Positions 1-7,290 of a stretch of 64,000 bases of DNA are shown here, one piece after another (position 1 is the stretch's first letter; each line of letters opens with the position of its first letter). A program made the translations under genes and the position numbers. The stretch lies in NCBI GenBank assembly GCA_900142905.1, contig FSRV01000002.1, positions 3,844,001 through 3,908,000 of the forward strand, given 5' to 3'. This stretch comes from Burkholderia sp. GAS332. GTDB taxonomy: Bacteria; Pseudomonadota; Gammaproteobacteria; Burkholderiales; Burkholderiaceae. Under the pieces are notes generated by a model. That model made no database searches, was not told the origin of the DNA, and saw nothing but the letters and a program-made list of their open reading frames with translations.

Positions 1-81
1 CGGGGTGAACTGGGTGCAGGAAGGCGCCGCGCTCGCGTGAGCGGCAACGGCGAACAACAGACAGGCAAACCACTTCTTCAT
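1..81 (-). CDS. Partial secreted protein, N-terminus only
   Basis: The reverse strand opens with ATG at 79-81 and reads MKKWFACLLFAVAAHASA followed by APSCTQFTP before running off the left edge. This is a textbook Sec signal peptide: two lysines, a hydrophobic core and an A-x-A cleavage site near residue 18. Only 27 codons are present, so the family cannot be named. The mature start has a single Cys, so an oxidised periplasmic protein is possible. The exact tandem repeat at 213-293 lies upstream of this gene. Confidence is good for coding, nil for function. Confidence 0.6.
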   Translation of the reverse strand, partial: MKKWFACLLFAVAAHASAAPSCTQFTP

Positions 82-212
82 GGGTCAATCAGTTGAAAGA
101 TCGGGGGCGCAAGTATAGCGTCGCGAGCTTGAATCGAGCGACGTGGAACACAGGAAGTCACAGAGAAAAAACGGATTTTTGCGCGGTGCTTGCGGCGATG
201 AAAATGGTGCAA

Positions 213-293
213 GCGGAAGAAGCGGAAGAAGCGGAAGAAGCGGAAGAAGCGGAAGAAGCGGAAGAAGCGGAAGAAGCGGAAGAAGCGGAAGAA
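213..293. repeat. Exact 9 x 9-bp tandem repeat (VNTR), unit GCGGAAGAA
   Basis: Nine uninterrupted, identical copies of GCGGAAGAA occupy 81 bp. The array lies about 130-210 bp upstream of the secreted-protein start at 81, in the otherwise gene-free stretch 82-528. It would encode an Ala-Glu-Glu or Phe-Arg-Phe repeat depending on strand, but no convincing gene covers it. Perfect copies imply recent slippage. Confidence 0.95.
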
Positions 294-528
294 GCGCACC
301 GCGCACCAAAAAACCCCAAAGCGCCACACCAAAAAAAACGGGCCGCTTTGCAGCGACCCTAATGCGTGGAATTCAAACTCTACGCACGCAAACTTAAGGC
401 GGACTTAAGCGCACGCGATGCAAAGTAGCGCGTGCATTGAAGGTGCGAACTCGCGCACGAACCCACCCGCGCGCGGGCGGCGCGGTTTACGTGTGTAAAA
501 ATTTCGACGGGCAAAAAAGCGCTCGAAC
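294..528. other. Intergenic stretch without recognisable gene
   Basis: No ORF with coding character on either strand. It contains two closely spaced CTTAAG motifs near 395-410 and an AT-rich run near 495-535, beside the end of the following reverse-strand gene. No terminator hairpin was recognised. Confidence 0.4.
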
Positions 529-888
529 TTAATTACCGAATACGCTGTGCTCGGCGTGAACGTTCTGGCGGTCGACGGCTTGCAAGCGCCAGAAGCCGCT
601 GGTTTGCGCGCGTGTGGGCAAGGCGGTCCATGCCGCGGCGCCTTGCGCCGCGCTCACGCGTTGTTTGCGATCGACGTGCAATCCGCGCAGCGTGCACAGC
701 GGCGCATCCGCGCTTGGTGCACAGAGGGTGGTCACGCCATTGTCGTCGTGTAGTTCGCCCCACGGGGGCAGATCGATCCCTTGATGCGCTTCTCTCGACC
801 ACCGGTGTTCATCGGTGTCGAGCCATAACACAGCATAGTCGTGGCTAACGGTGGGATCGGAACCGTTGATGAGGATAGTCAGGCGCAT
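529..888 (-). CDS. Hypothetical protein, 119 aa
   Basis: Starts at MRLTILINGSDPT (CAT at 886-888); a longer in-frame opening to 939 exists but lacks coding character. The product is soluble, with no signal peptide or membrane segment. It is rich in Trp, His and Asp, with stretches such as LWLDTDEHRWSREAHQG and LPPWGELHDDN. I do not recognise a family. It is divergently arranged from the DUF4410-like gene. Codon use fits the neighbours, so it is probably real but of unknown function. Confidence 0.6.
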   Translation of the reverse strand: MRLTILINGSDPTVSHDYAVLWLDTDEHRWSREAHQGIDLPPWGELHDDNGVTTLCAPSADAPLCTLRGLHVDRKQRVSAAQGAAAWTALPTRAQTSGFWRLQAVDRQNVHAEHSVFGN

Positions 889-1049
889 GGCAGGTTCCGT
901 ACAAAGTGCGAAGTGATGCCCTAACAGTCTATGCCGCAACGCGTGTTATGCAAGGCAAAAGGTACGACGATCAGGCACGAAAAAAACCTACGCGCCGTGC
1001 ATACGGTTGTACGATAGCCGCGTCTAAAAGACATTCCCGGAGGCGCGCC

Positions 1050-1724
1050 ATGCTGCGTCGATTCCTGCAACTCACGATGATGGCCGCGTGCCTCGGCGCG
1101 GTATCGACGCTCAGTGCCGCGGCAGACGGCGTCCCCTTCGCAGCGCCGGTGCCGATCGTCTATGTCTCCGACTTCGAACTCGACGTGGCCAACGTGAAAC
1201 CCGACAGCGGACCGGGGCAGCGTTTGCGCGGCCTGCGCGGCATGTTGCCGAGCGGTCCGGGACCGTTAGGGAAGGACAAGAATCCGGAGAACCACGCCAA
1301 GGACATCGTGAACGAGATGGCGGACGCGCTGACTGCGGATCTAAAAAAAGGCGGTGTCGACGCGCGCCGCAGTGCGCCAGGTCAGCCATTACCCGCAACG
1401 GGCTGGCAAGTGCGCGGCGTGTTCCTGAGTGTCGACGACGGCAATCGTCTAAGACGCGCGATGGTCGGTTTTGGTGCAGGTCAGAACAACATTCAAGTCG
1501 CGGTATCGTGCGACAGCTTAGGGACGGCGGATTTGCCCCCGCTCTATCAGGCTGTCGAAGAGGCCGACAGCAAGGGGAAGCCAGGCGCGGTGATCAAACT
1601 CAATCCCTACGTGATCGCGGCCAAGTTCGTGATGGCGAGCGGCGACGAGAAAAAGACGATCAAGAAGACCGCTCAGGAGATTTCAGATTCGGTGATTGCG
1701 AAGCTGCACGGGGTGGCGCAGTGA
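1050..1724 (+). CDS. DUF4410-like secreted protein
   Basis: 224 aa. The ATG at 1050 is preceded by CCCGGAGG, a strong ribosome binding site, so it is preferred over upstream starts. The N-terminus (MLRRFLQLTMMAACLGAVSTLSA) is a Sec signal peptide. The mature part begins with a PIVYVSDFELD strand and continues with a long helix (KDIVNEMADALTADLKKGG) and a VRGVFLSVDDGNRLRRAMVGFGAGQ segment. That order is typical of DUF4410/DUF799-like envelope proteins, in which a residue-conserved GxG follows RLRRAxVGFGAG. The biochemical role is not known. It converges with the phosphoesterase gene 42 bp downstream. Confidence 0.7.
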   Translation: MLRRFLQLTMMAACLGAVSTLSAAADGVPFAAPVPIVYVSDFELDVANVKPDSGPGQRLRGLRGMLPSGPGPLGKDKNPENHAKDIVNEMADALTADLKKGGVDARRSAPGQPLPATGWQVRGVFLSVDDGNRLRRAMVGFGAGQNNIQVAVSCDSLGTADLPPLYQAVEEADSKGKPGAVIKLNPYVIAAKFVMASGDEKKTIKKTAQEISDSVIAKLHGVAQ

Positions 1725-1766
1725 TTGACGCACTGCTGCCCACCCCTTCGAGATAGGTAATACGGC

Positions 1767-3452
1767 TCAGGCCAGATCCAGCGTACCGGTCAAATCCCCA
1801 AGCGGCGCCAGGCCATTCTGCGCAAACGCCCGATCTCGTGCGACCACCCCATCGAGCGGCGCCAGCCCATGCACCCGGCTAATCAGGCGAAGAATCGAAT
1901 TGGTGTCGTACACCGTATGATCGACATACCCCTTCTTCGCCAGCGGCGAAATCACCAACGCGGGAATCCGCGACCCCGGCCCCCAGCGGTCGCCCTTCGG
2001 CGGTGAGACGGGATCCCACCAGCCGCCGTTTTCATCGACCGTGACCACCACGACCGTATTGGCCCACTGCGGGCCGCGCTGAATATGCTCGATCACATTC
2101 GCGATGTGACGATCCCCCGATGCGACGTCCGCATATCCCGCGTGCATGTTCAGGTCGCCCTGCGGTTTGTAGAACGTGACCGCCGGCAAACGCCCCGCAT
2201 CGATATCGGCAATCAGACGATTGGTGGACGCGTCGTCGCCGAGGCCCGCATCGCGCAGATACCGGCGGCGCGCGGCCGTGCCCGGCGCGTAGTTGGCGAA
2301 GTAGTTGAACGGCTGATGGTGGTACTGGAAGTCAGGCACCGCGCCCGTATCCTGATGCTCCAGCGCGTACTGCCACGCGCCGCTGTACCACGCCCAGTCG
2401 ACGCCCTTGTCCGTCAGACGGTCGCCGATCGTCGCGTAGTGTTGCGGCGGCATCACACGCGGATTCGATGGGTCGGCGAACGCGGGATTGCCGCCTTCGG
2501 CCGGACGCACACTGCTCGGCTGATACGGCGGCGCCATCGTGTTGACGGCGTAGCCGTCGGCGGTAAACGCGCCGTCGTTGACGAATTTCGGCGGACCGTC
2601 GAGTGCGGATGCGGGGGAGTCAGGCGCCAGCTTGAGCCGCGCGCCGGTCGGATCGTCGCCGTCGACCACCGAGACCATTTTCTTCGCCGGACTGTTGTGG
2701 ATGTCGGGATAGAACGGCGGCTGCGCCGAGATCAGAAAAATGTGGTTCATCCACGAACCGCCGAAGGCCGCCATGAAGAAGTTGTCGCACAGCGTGTATT
2801 GTTGCGCGAGACTCCACAGACGCAGCGTGTCGGCGGAACTGCGGTAGTGCCCCATTACCAGGCCACCTGAATCGCCCCATGCGGCGAACTGGTTGTTGCG
2901 CCCGGCGTTGATCTGCATCTGGTTCTGATAGAAGCGATGCACCAGATCGCGCGTGATCACGCCGTTCGGCAATGGCGCGCCTTGCGCATCGGTAATGTGG
3001 AACGGGCCGTTGCGCAGGTTGCCGATATCCTTCTGACCGATCATGTAACGCTTGCCGTCCACCTCCTGCGCTTGCGGCACGAGCCCGCCCCAGATGGCAG
3101 GCAAGCGCGGCAGCGGCGTCTTGCCGTCGCGGTCGAGTTGCAGGTAACGCTCGGCGCTCACCGCATCGAGTGGATGCTGGACGCCGGGAAAGTTGCCGTA
3201 CAGGTTTGCGAAGCTGCGGTTCTCGGCGTAGATCACCACGATCTGCTTGACCTGATCGTGCAGCGCGGCGTCGAGCCGCATGTCGGCGGCACTGCGCGGC
3301 GCCGCGCCGCTCGCGGTACTTTGCTCGGTCGAGCAACCGGTCAGCGCGAGTCCGATACCGACCGCGGCGAGCCCGGTCAGGACACGGCGGCGCTCGGGAT
3401 CGTCGGGGGCATCGTTGGGGTTCGGCGGCAGGGGGGAGTCGTTGTCTGTCAT
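1767..3452 (-). CDS. Tat-exported lipoprotein phosphoesterase (acid phosphatase/PLC superfamily)
   Basis: 561 aa, PF04185-type phosphoesterase. Residues 21-23 are RRR, followed by a hydrophobic stretch and LTGC with Cys40. This looks like a twin-arginine signal joined to a lipobox, so the enzyme is probably folded in the cytoplasm and then lipid-anchored. The family motif ENRSFANLYG lies at 77-86, and VTVDENGGWWDPVSPPKG near the C-terminal third carries metal and phosphate ligands. The absence of a C-terminal DUF756-like repeat, present in true phospholipases C such as the gene at 45038-47191, favours acid phosphatase activity. Exact substrate is not determined. Confidence 0.85.
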   Translation of the reverse strand: MTDNDSPLPPNPNDAPDDPERRRVLTGLAAVGIGLALTGCSTEQSTASGAAPRSAADMRLDAALHDQVKQIVVIYAENRSFANLYGNFPGVQHPLDAVSAERYLQLDRDGKTPLPRLPAIWGGLVPQAQEVDGKRYMIGQKDIGNLRNGPFHITDAQGAPLPNGVITRDLVHRFYQNQMQINAGRNNQFAAWGDSGGLVMGHYRSSADTLRLWSLAQQYTLCDNFFMAAFGGSWMNHIFLISAQPPFYPDIHNSPAKKMVSVVDGDDPTGARLKLAPDSPASALDGPPKFVNDGAFTADGYAVNTMAPPYQPSSVRPAEGGNPAFADPSNPRVMPPQHYATIGDRLTDKGVDWAWYSGAWQYALEHQDTGAVPDFQYHHQPFNYFANYAPGTAARRRYLRDAGLGDDASTNRLIADIDAGRLPAVTFYKPQGDLNMHAGYADVASGDRHIANVIEHIQRGPQWANTVVVVTVDENGGWWDPVSPPKGDRWGPGSRIPALVISPLAKKGYVDHTVYDTNSILRLISRVHGLAPLDGVVARDRAFAQNGLAPLGDLTGTLDLA

Positions 3453-3570
3453 CGGTCGGTTTCGAAGTTAGCGTGACGGGCGCTTCACAGGCTCAAGCTG
3501 CCGCTCGGGGCGGCATGCGCGCGGCACCGGGTTTCTGATAAGAGGTGATGGCCGGAAGGTTCCGGCACAG

Positions 3571-3858
3571 CTAAGGTAGTCGTCGTTTCACGCGCCAGCT
3601 ATTGTGCGTCGAGTCGATGGCGAACAGAAGCCAATGTTTGGCATCGACGGGATGACGCCTCTGCGTCGCGTAACCGTCAACGGTCAATTCGAGTTCGTCG
3701 AACGTCCGCCGATGGCAGGTGGCATGCGCGCCGGAGCCGTCCGCGAATTCGACGATAGCCGCGGCCACGAGGGCCGGTTCGGGCAGGTGCGCGATATGCA
3801 CGGCGCAGCCCGGATAAAGATGTGAGTCGGCAACCTGGATCTGGACGGATTCGGACAT
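3571..3858 (-). CDS. Hypothetical protein, 95 aa
   Basis: Starts at MSESVQIQVADSH (CAT at 3856-3858), preceded in sense direction by a purine-rich GGAGGCCACG segment. The small soluble protein shows ADSHLYPGCAVHIAHLPEP and ends VKRRLP. There is no signal peptide, membrane helix or recognisable domain. It is divergent from the first IclR regulator. Coding is supported by start context and GC3 pattern; function unknown. Confidence 0.6.
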   Translation of the reverse strand: MSESVQIQVADSHLYPGCAVHIAHLPEPALVAAAIVEFADGSGAHATCHRRTFDELELTVDGYATQRRHPVDAKHWLLFAIDSTHNSWRVKRRLP

Positions 3859-4030
3859 GAACGTGGCCTCCGGACGCCTGGCGGGAGTCAACGCGCGGCA
3901 GTGAGACCGCGCGCGATGGACCGCACCAAAGGATAGCACCGCGTCAAACGATGGCGGTGGCACAGATGGCCGCATGCTTCGCGCTATCATGCTGATCTGT
4001 ACCCGATGAACAGCAGAAACGGCAGCCAAG

Positions 4031-5002
4031 ATGGCAAAAGAAGAGCAGACAGGAGCGGGACGCAAGCAGGTGAGGCCACGCGGTGCGGCGGCCCCGGCTT
4101 CGCAGGACGAGGCGGCGTTGTCCCATGCGGAAGGCGCTGATTCAGCCGATTCCACCGATGAAGAGAGCACCGGCGGATCGACTTACCTCGTGCCGGGGCT
4201 GGAGCGCGGCCTGCGCATCCTCGCCGAATTCAGCGCGCGCGAACCGATTCTGGGCGCGCCCGAATTGTCGAAGCGCATCGGCATTCCGCGCACCACGACA
4301 TTTCGTCTACTGCAAACGCTCGAAGCTTTAGGCTTTCTCGAGCGCGTGAACGGCGACCGTTATTTCCGTTTAAGCGTCGCGGTGCTGCGACTCGGTTTCG
4401 AGTATCTGAGTTCGCTCGAACTCACCGATGTCGGCACCCCGATCCTCGAACGCTTGCGCGACGCGACCGGCCTCAGCACGCATCTGCTGATCCGCGACCA
4501 GCGCGACGTGGTGTTCGTCGCCAAAGCGCAAACCCATGAGCCGATGTTCAGTTCGGTGAAGGTGCATGTCGGGACGCGTCTGCCCGCGCATGCCACCGTC
4601 CACGGCCAGGTGCTGATGGGCGATTTGAGTTTTGAAGAATTGCGTCAGTTGTACCCCGAGCCGCAACTCGAACGTTTCACTGAACGCACGCCCGCGACTG
4701 TCGAAGAACTATATGGACGCGTGCGCGAAAGCGCGGCGCTTGGCTATGCATTGAGCGAGGCATCTTTTGAACGCGGGATCTCGGTCGTGAGCGCCCCAGT
4801 GCGCGATCAAAGCGGCAAGATCACCGCCGCGTTGACGGTCACCATTCCGCGTTCCGATATCGGCGAAGCCGAAGAGCGCGATCCGCTCATCATTGCGGTT
4901 TGCCAGGCGGCGCTCGAATTGTCCGAGCGTCTGAGCTATCGGCCGCGGCCGGATGATCCGACTGCGGCTCAAGCGCGTCGCAGACCGGTTGCGGCGCACT
5001 GA
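4031..5002 (+). CDS. IclR-family transcriptional regulator 1
   Basis: 323 aa. An unusual polar N-terminal extension of about 50 residues precedes the winged helix (VPGLERGLRILAEFS, GAPELSKRIGIPRTTTFRLLQTL, about residues 53-115). The C-terminal effector domain ends with FERGISVVSAPVRD, the family signature around the ligand pocket. IclR proteins are effector-responsive repressors or activators of catabolic genes. It sits beside a porin and upstream of the Rieske cluster. It is closely similar over its full conserved length to the second IclR at 10649-11536, implying duplication. Probable targets are the divergent promoters between 6174 and 6613. Confidence 0.92.
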   Translation: MAKEEQTGAGRKQVRPRGAAAPASQDEAALSHAEGADSADSTDEESTGGSTYLVPGLERGLRILAEFSAREPILGAPELSKRIGIPRTTTFRLLQTLEALGFLERVNGDRYFRLSVAVLRLGFEYLSSLELTDVGTPILERLRDATGLSTHLLIRDQRDVVFVAKAQTHEPMFSSVKVHVGTRLPAHATVHGQVLMGDLSFEELRQLYPEPQLERFTERTPATVEELYGRVRESAALGYALSEASFERGISVVSAPVRDQSGKITAALTVTIPRSDIGEAEERDPLIIAVCQAALELSERLSYRPRPDDPTAAQARRRPVAAH

Positions 5003-5026
5003 TTCTGGTTTTGCTTCCGCTCATGG

Positions 5027-5062
5027 CAAACGGCCCGGCTGCTTTCGCACCCGGGCCGTTTG
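5027..5062. terminator. Convergent, probably bidirectional terminator
   Basis: A perfect 12-bp stem, CAAACGGCCCGG (5027-5038) with CCGGGCCGTTTG (5051-5062), encloses a 12-nt loop. It lies between the convergent ends of the IclR gene and the porin gene. The T-tracts are weak, so efficiency is inferred. Confidence 0.8.
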
Positions 5063-5096
5063 CCTTACACCGTCTTCATCGTCGGCATCATGGCGA

Positions 5097-6173
5097 TCAG
5101 AACGAGTGGTGAATACCCGTCAGGAAAATCGTCTGATTCCGGCCGCTCGACACACCCGCGGTAAAGAACGCAGCGTCCGTATTCGACCCCGCGCGCTCAT
5201 ACAGTGCATTCACGTACAACTGCGTCGACTTCGACAGTGCGTAGATATCGCCGATCATAAACTGCGTCCAACGATGGCCTGCCATCGTCGTCGTCGCGGC
5301 ACCGCCTGCAACGGTGTTGAACGGCGTGAACTGATAGTTCGCGCCCACATCGTAGCTCTGGTACGTGTCCGAATAACCGGCCGATTCCAACTTCACGCGC
5401 GTGTACAAACCATGCACCAGCAGCTTGCCAAACTGGTATGACGCGCCCGCGCCCATGTTCTCGACCTTGTCCGCGGTGTAGTTTGCCGCTGCCACGCCCT
5501 GGAAGGTGGTGATGCCCGTCGTTACGATCGACGGCGTACGGTCGTGCTCGTTCGCATAGGTCGCGCCGGCCTTGAACGGACCGTTCTCATAGGTAAGCGC
5601 AAAGCTCAGTGTCTTGCCGGTCGAGAAGTTGGTCGTGTTGCCAAGACCCATCATCGCGCCGACCGTGAAGCCGCCAAAACTCGCCGAGCGGAATTTCACC
5701 GAGTTGTCGAACGGCACCACGCCGGTGTCGGCCAGTTCGTCGATGTTGCCCGGGTGAAACGCATACCAGCTCGCGGCCAGATAAGCCGTGCTAAACGGGT
5801 CCAGCACGTCGAAGCTGAACGGCGTCTGATGGCCGAGCGTCACGGTGCCGATCTGGTCCGAACTCAGTCCGACATAAGCCTGACGGTTGAACAGCGTGCC
5901 GGCTTTGGCGAATGCGCCTGTGTTCGTGTAGAAGCCGTTTTCCAACTGGAATACCGTCTTCAGGCCGCCGCCCAGATCTTCCACGCCCTTCAGGCCCCAG
6001 CGATCCGGCTGCATGTTGCCTTGCTCCTCGATCCACTTCGAGCTGCCACCTGCATTGCTGATATACGCAATGCCGGCATCCAGGCTGCCGTATAGCGTCA
6101 CGCTGCTCTGCGCCCATGCGCCAGTCGTTGCGCAGATTGCCGTCAAGCCGGCCGCCGCAATGATGTGCTTCAC
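5097..6173 (-). CDS. Gram-negative trimeric porin (Burkholderia type)
   Basis: 358 aa. The signal peptide MKHIIAAAGLTAICATTGAWA is followed by QSSVTLYGSLDAGIAYISNAGG, the classic first strand of OmpC/Omp38-like betaproteobacterial porins. Alternating amphipathic strands and many aromatic girdle residues run through the protein, which ends in Phe as required for outer-membrane assembly. It is divergent from the catabolic operon across 440 bp and shares half-sites with it, so it is likely the outer-membrane uptake channel for the pathway substrate. It could also be a general porin; substrate specificity cannot be read from sequence. Confidence 0.93.
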   Translation of the reverse strand: MKHIIAAAGLTAICATTGAWAQSSVTLYGSLDAGIAYISNAGGSSKWIEEQGNMQPDRWGLKGVEDLGGGLKTVFQLENGFYTNTGAFAKAGTLFNRQAYVGLSSDQIGTVTLGHQTPFSFDVLDPFSTAYLAASWYAFHPGNIDELADTGVVPFDNSVKFRSASFGGFTVGAMMGLGNTTNFSTGKTLSFALTYENGPFKAGATYANEHDRTPSIVTTGITTFQGVAAANYTADKVENMGAGASYQFGKLLVHGLYTRVKLESAGYSDTYQSYDVGANYQFTPFNTVAGGAATTTMAGHRWTQFMIGDIYALSKSTQLYVNALYERAGSNTDAAFFTAGVSSGRNQTIFLTGIHHSF

Positions 6174-6273
6174 CGTTGGTTCTCCTGATCACACGACGGA
6201 TAGCTCGCGCCGATTTCGTCGTCCCTGATCCTTGCTTTGGGTTGAATGCAGCTTTGGGTTTATGCGCCAAAAC

Positions 6274-6291
6274 TGTTCCGCTTTATGTTCC
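6274..6291 (-). promoter_or_regulatory. Operator candidate, direct GGAACA half-sites (porin side)
   Basis: TGTTCC occurs at 6274-6279 and again at 6286-6291 with a 6-bp spacer, so on the porin strand GGAACA is directly repeated. The pair lies about 25-40 bp downstream of the predicted porin transcription start. Same half-site and spacing as the palindrome at 6571-6590. Regulator assignment to IclR is inference. Confidence 0.5.
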
Positions 6292-6321
6292 ACCTATGGG
6301 CGTTTGTATCGCCTATGGAAA

Positions 6322-6349
6322 AGTATAGTGAGTCTTGAAGTGATCAAAA
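6322..6349 (-). promoter_or_regulatory. Predicted sigma-70 promoter of the porin gene
   Basis: On the reverse strand, TTTTGA (6344-6349) and TATACT (6322-6327) are separated by 16 bp. The -10 matches TATAAT at five positions; the -35 is moderate. This leaves a 5' leader of about 140 nt before the porin ATG. Confidence 0.5.
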
Positions 6350-6547
6350 TAAATTTTCGGACCCCGTACAAACCCGCATAAGCGCTTCTGAATTTGTCTG
6401 AAAATTATGAGGAAACTCAAGTCCATCAAGGCTTCTGAGCGGATTTGGCCGTTTATGTCAGTTCACGCAAAGCTGTGTTGTGAATGCCACAGTCGGTGTT
6501 TTCCCCTACCAGCCCAGATTTTTATTTTCTCTAGGCAAAGCCACTCC

Positions 6548-6553
6548 TATAAT
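6548..6553 (+). promoter_or_regulatory. Predicted -10 box of the catabolic operon
   Basis: A perfect TATAAT lies 61 bp upstream of the ferredoxin ATG. The corresponding -35 region (near 6525-6530, TTTTCT) is poor, which suggests dependence on an activator or simply weak basal activity. Confidence 0.5.
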
Positions 6554-6570
6554 TATCCATACACGAACTG

Positions 6571-6590
6571 ATGTTCCTTGTATGGAACAT
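6571..6590 (+). promoter_or_regulatory. Operator candidate, perfect palindrome
   Basis: ATGTTCC, six bases (TTGTAT), then GGAACAT: 7-bp arms, perfectly inverted. It lies between the TATAAT box and the ferredoxin start, about +11 to +30, a classical repressor position. An IclR protein of this locus is the obvious candidate binder. Confidence 0.65.
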
Positions 6591-6613
6591 AGAGCTTCAG
6601 GAGAAGGCGAGAA

Positions 6614-6928
6614 ATGACTGAACAATGGCGCTGCGCCGGCCATGCCGGCGACCTGTCCGACGACGCGCCGCTCGAGTTCAAACTCGACGGCACGGAAATC
6701 GGCATCTACAAGGTGGGCGATGCGCTGTACGCGCTGGAAAACGTCTGCCCCCATGCGTACGCGTTGCTGACGCAGGGCTTTGTCGACGGCGACACCGTCG
6801 AATGCCCGCTGCACGAAGCCGTGTTCCATATCCCGACCGGCAAATGCTTGAAAGAGCCCGGTGGCCGCGACCTGAAGATGTACTCGGTACGTCTCGCCGG
6901 CGAAGAAATCCAGATCAAGGTGGAATGA
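6614..6928 (+). CDS. Rieske-type [2Fe-2S] ferredoxin
   Basis: 104 aa, the usual size of BphF/NdoA-like Rieske ferredoxins. The cluster ligands are visible as Cys45-x-His47 (CPHAYALL) and Cys64-x2-His67 (CPLHEAVF). It should carry electrons from the FAD reductase at 17329-18594 to the Rieske oxygenase at 7291-8388, so the locus encodes a three-component oxygenase. It is the first gene of the operon, preceded by AGGAGAAGG and the palindromic operator. Partner assignment is by context. Confidence 0.93.
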   Translation: MTEQWRCAGHAGDLSDDAPLEFKLDGTEIGIYKVGDALYALENVCPHAYALLTQGFVDGDTVECPLHEAVFHIPTGKCLKEPGGRDLKMYSVRLAGEEIQIKVE

Positions 6929-6929
6929 C

Positions 6930-7241
6930 ATGCGAGAGCAAACCGTGAACTTCAATCCCTTCCTGAAGCCGTGGCTCGCGCCGCAGCCGAACAACGTCGC
7001 CGGCAAGGGCGTGATCGAAAAACCGGGTGAGACCGAAAACTTTATCTGGCAAACGCGCAAGGCTGAGCCGACCCAATACGAGAACGACTTCGGCGATGCG
7101 CTCGAACAGGTCTTCGAAGCCGGCGCGATGGAGTTGCAGGAAGTCGTCGACGGCCTGAACCGCTTGGGTTTCCGTACGCCGGAAGGCAATGCGTGGGACG
7201 CCGACCGTCTCGCCGCCGAATTCCGCCTGCTCGCCGAATAA
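6930..7241 (+). CDS. Small recombinase-like helix-turn-helix protein
   Basis: 103 aa, starting one base after the ferredoxin stop codon. The C-terminal half (GAMELQEVVDGLNRLGFRTPEGNAWDADRL in outline) resembles the small C-terminal 'Recombinase' helical domain of serine recombinases, in which LNxxGxxTPxGxxW is characteristic. There is no resolvase catalytic domain, so it is not a recombinase. The N-terminal half (WLAPQPNNVAGKGVIEKPGE) is unlike any enzyme I know. Tight placement between ferredoxin and oxygenase suggests a regulatory or assembly role. Function is unproven. Confidence 0.75.
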   Translation: MREQTVNFNPFLKPWLAPQPNNVAGKGVIEKPGETENFIWQTRKAEPTQYENDFGDALEQVFEAGAMELQEVVDGLNRLGFRTPEGNAWDADRLAAEFRLLAE

Positions 7242-7290
7242 GCGCGCTTTCCCGAACACGTCTCATTGCTTTCGTATCCGGAGTCTCTTC

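Noticed and set aside
93..397. Plus-strand open frames through the 9-bp repeat, encoding Ala-Glu-Glu or Gly-Arg-Ser repeats
   Set aside because: All frames stay open only because the unit length is a multiple of three; no ribosome binding site and no coding character outside the array.
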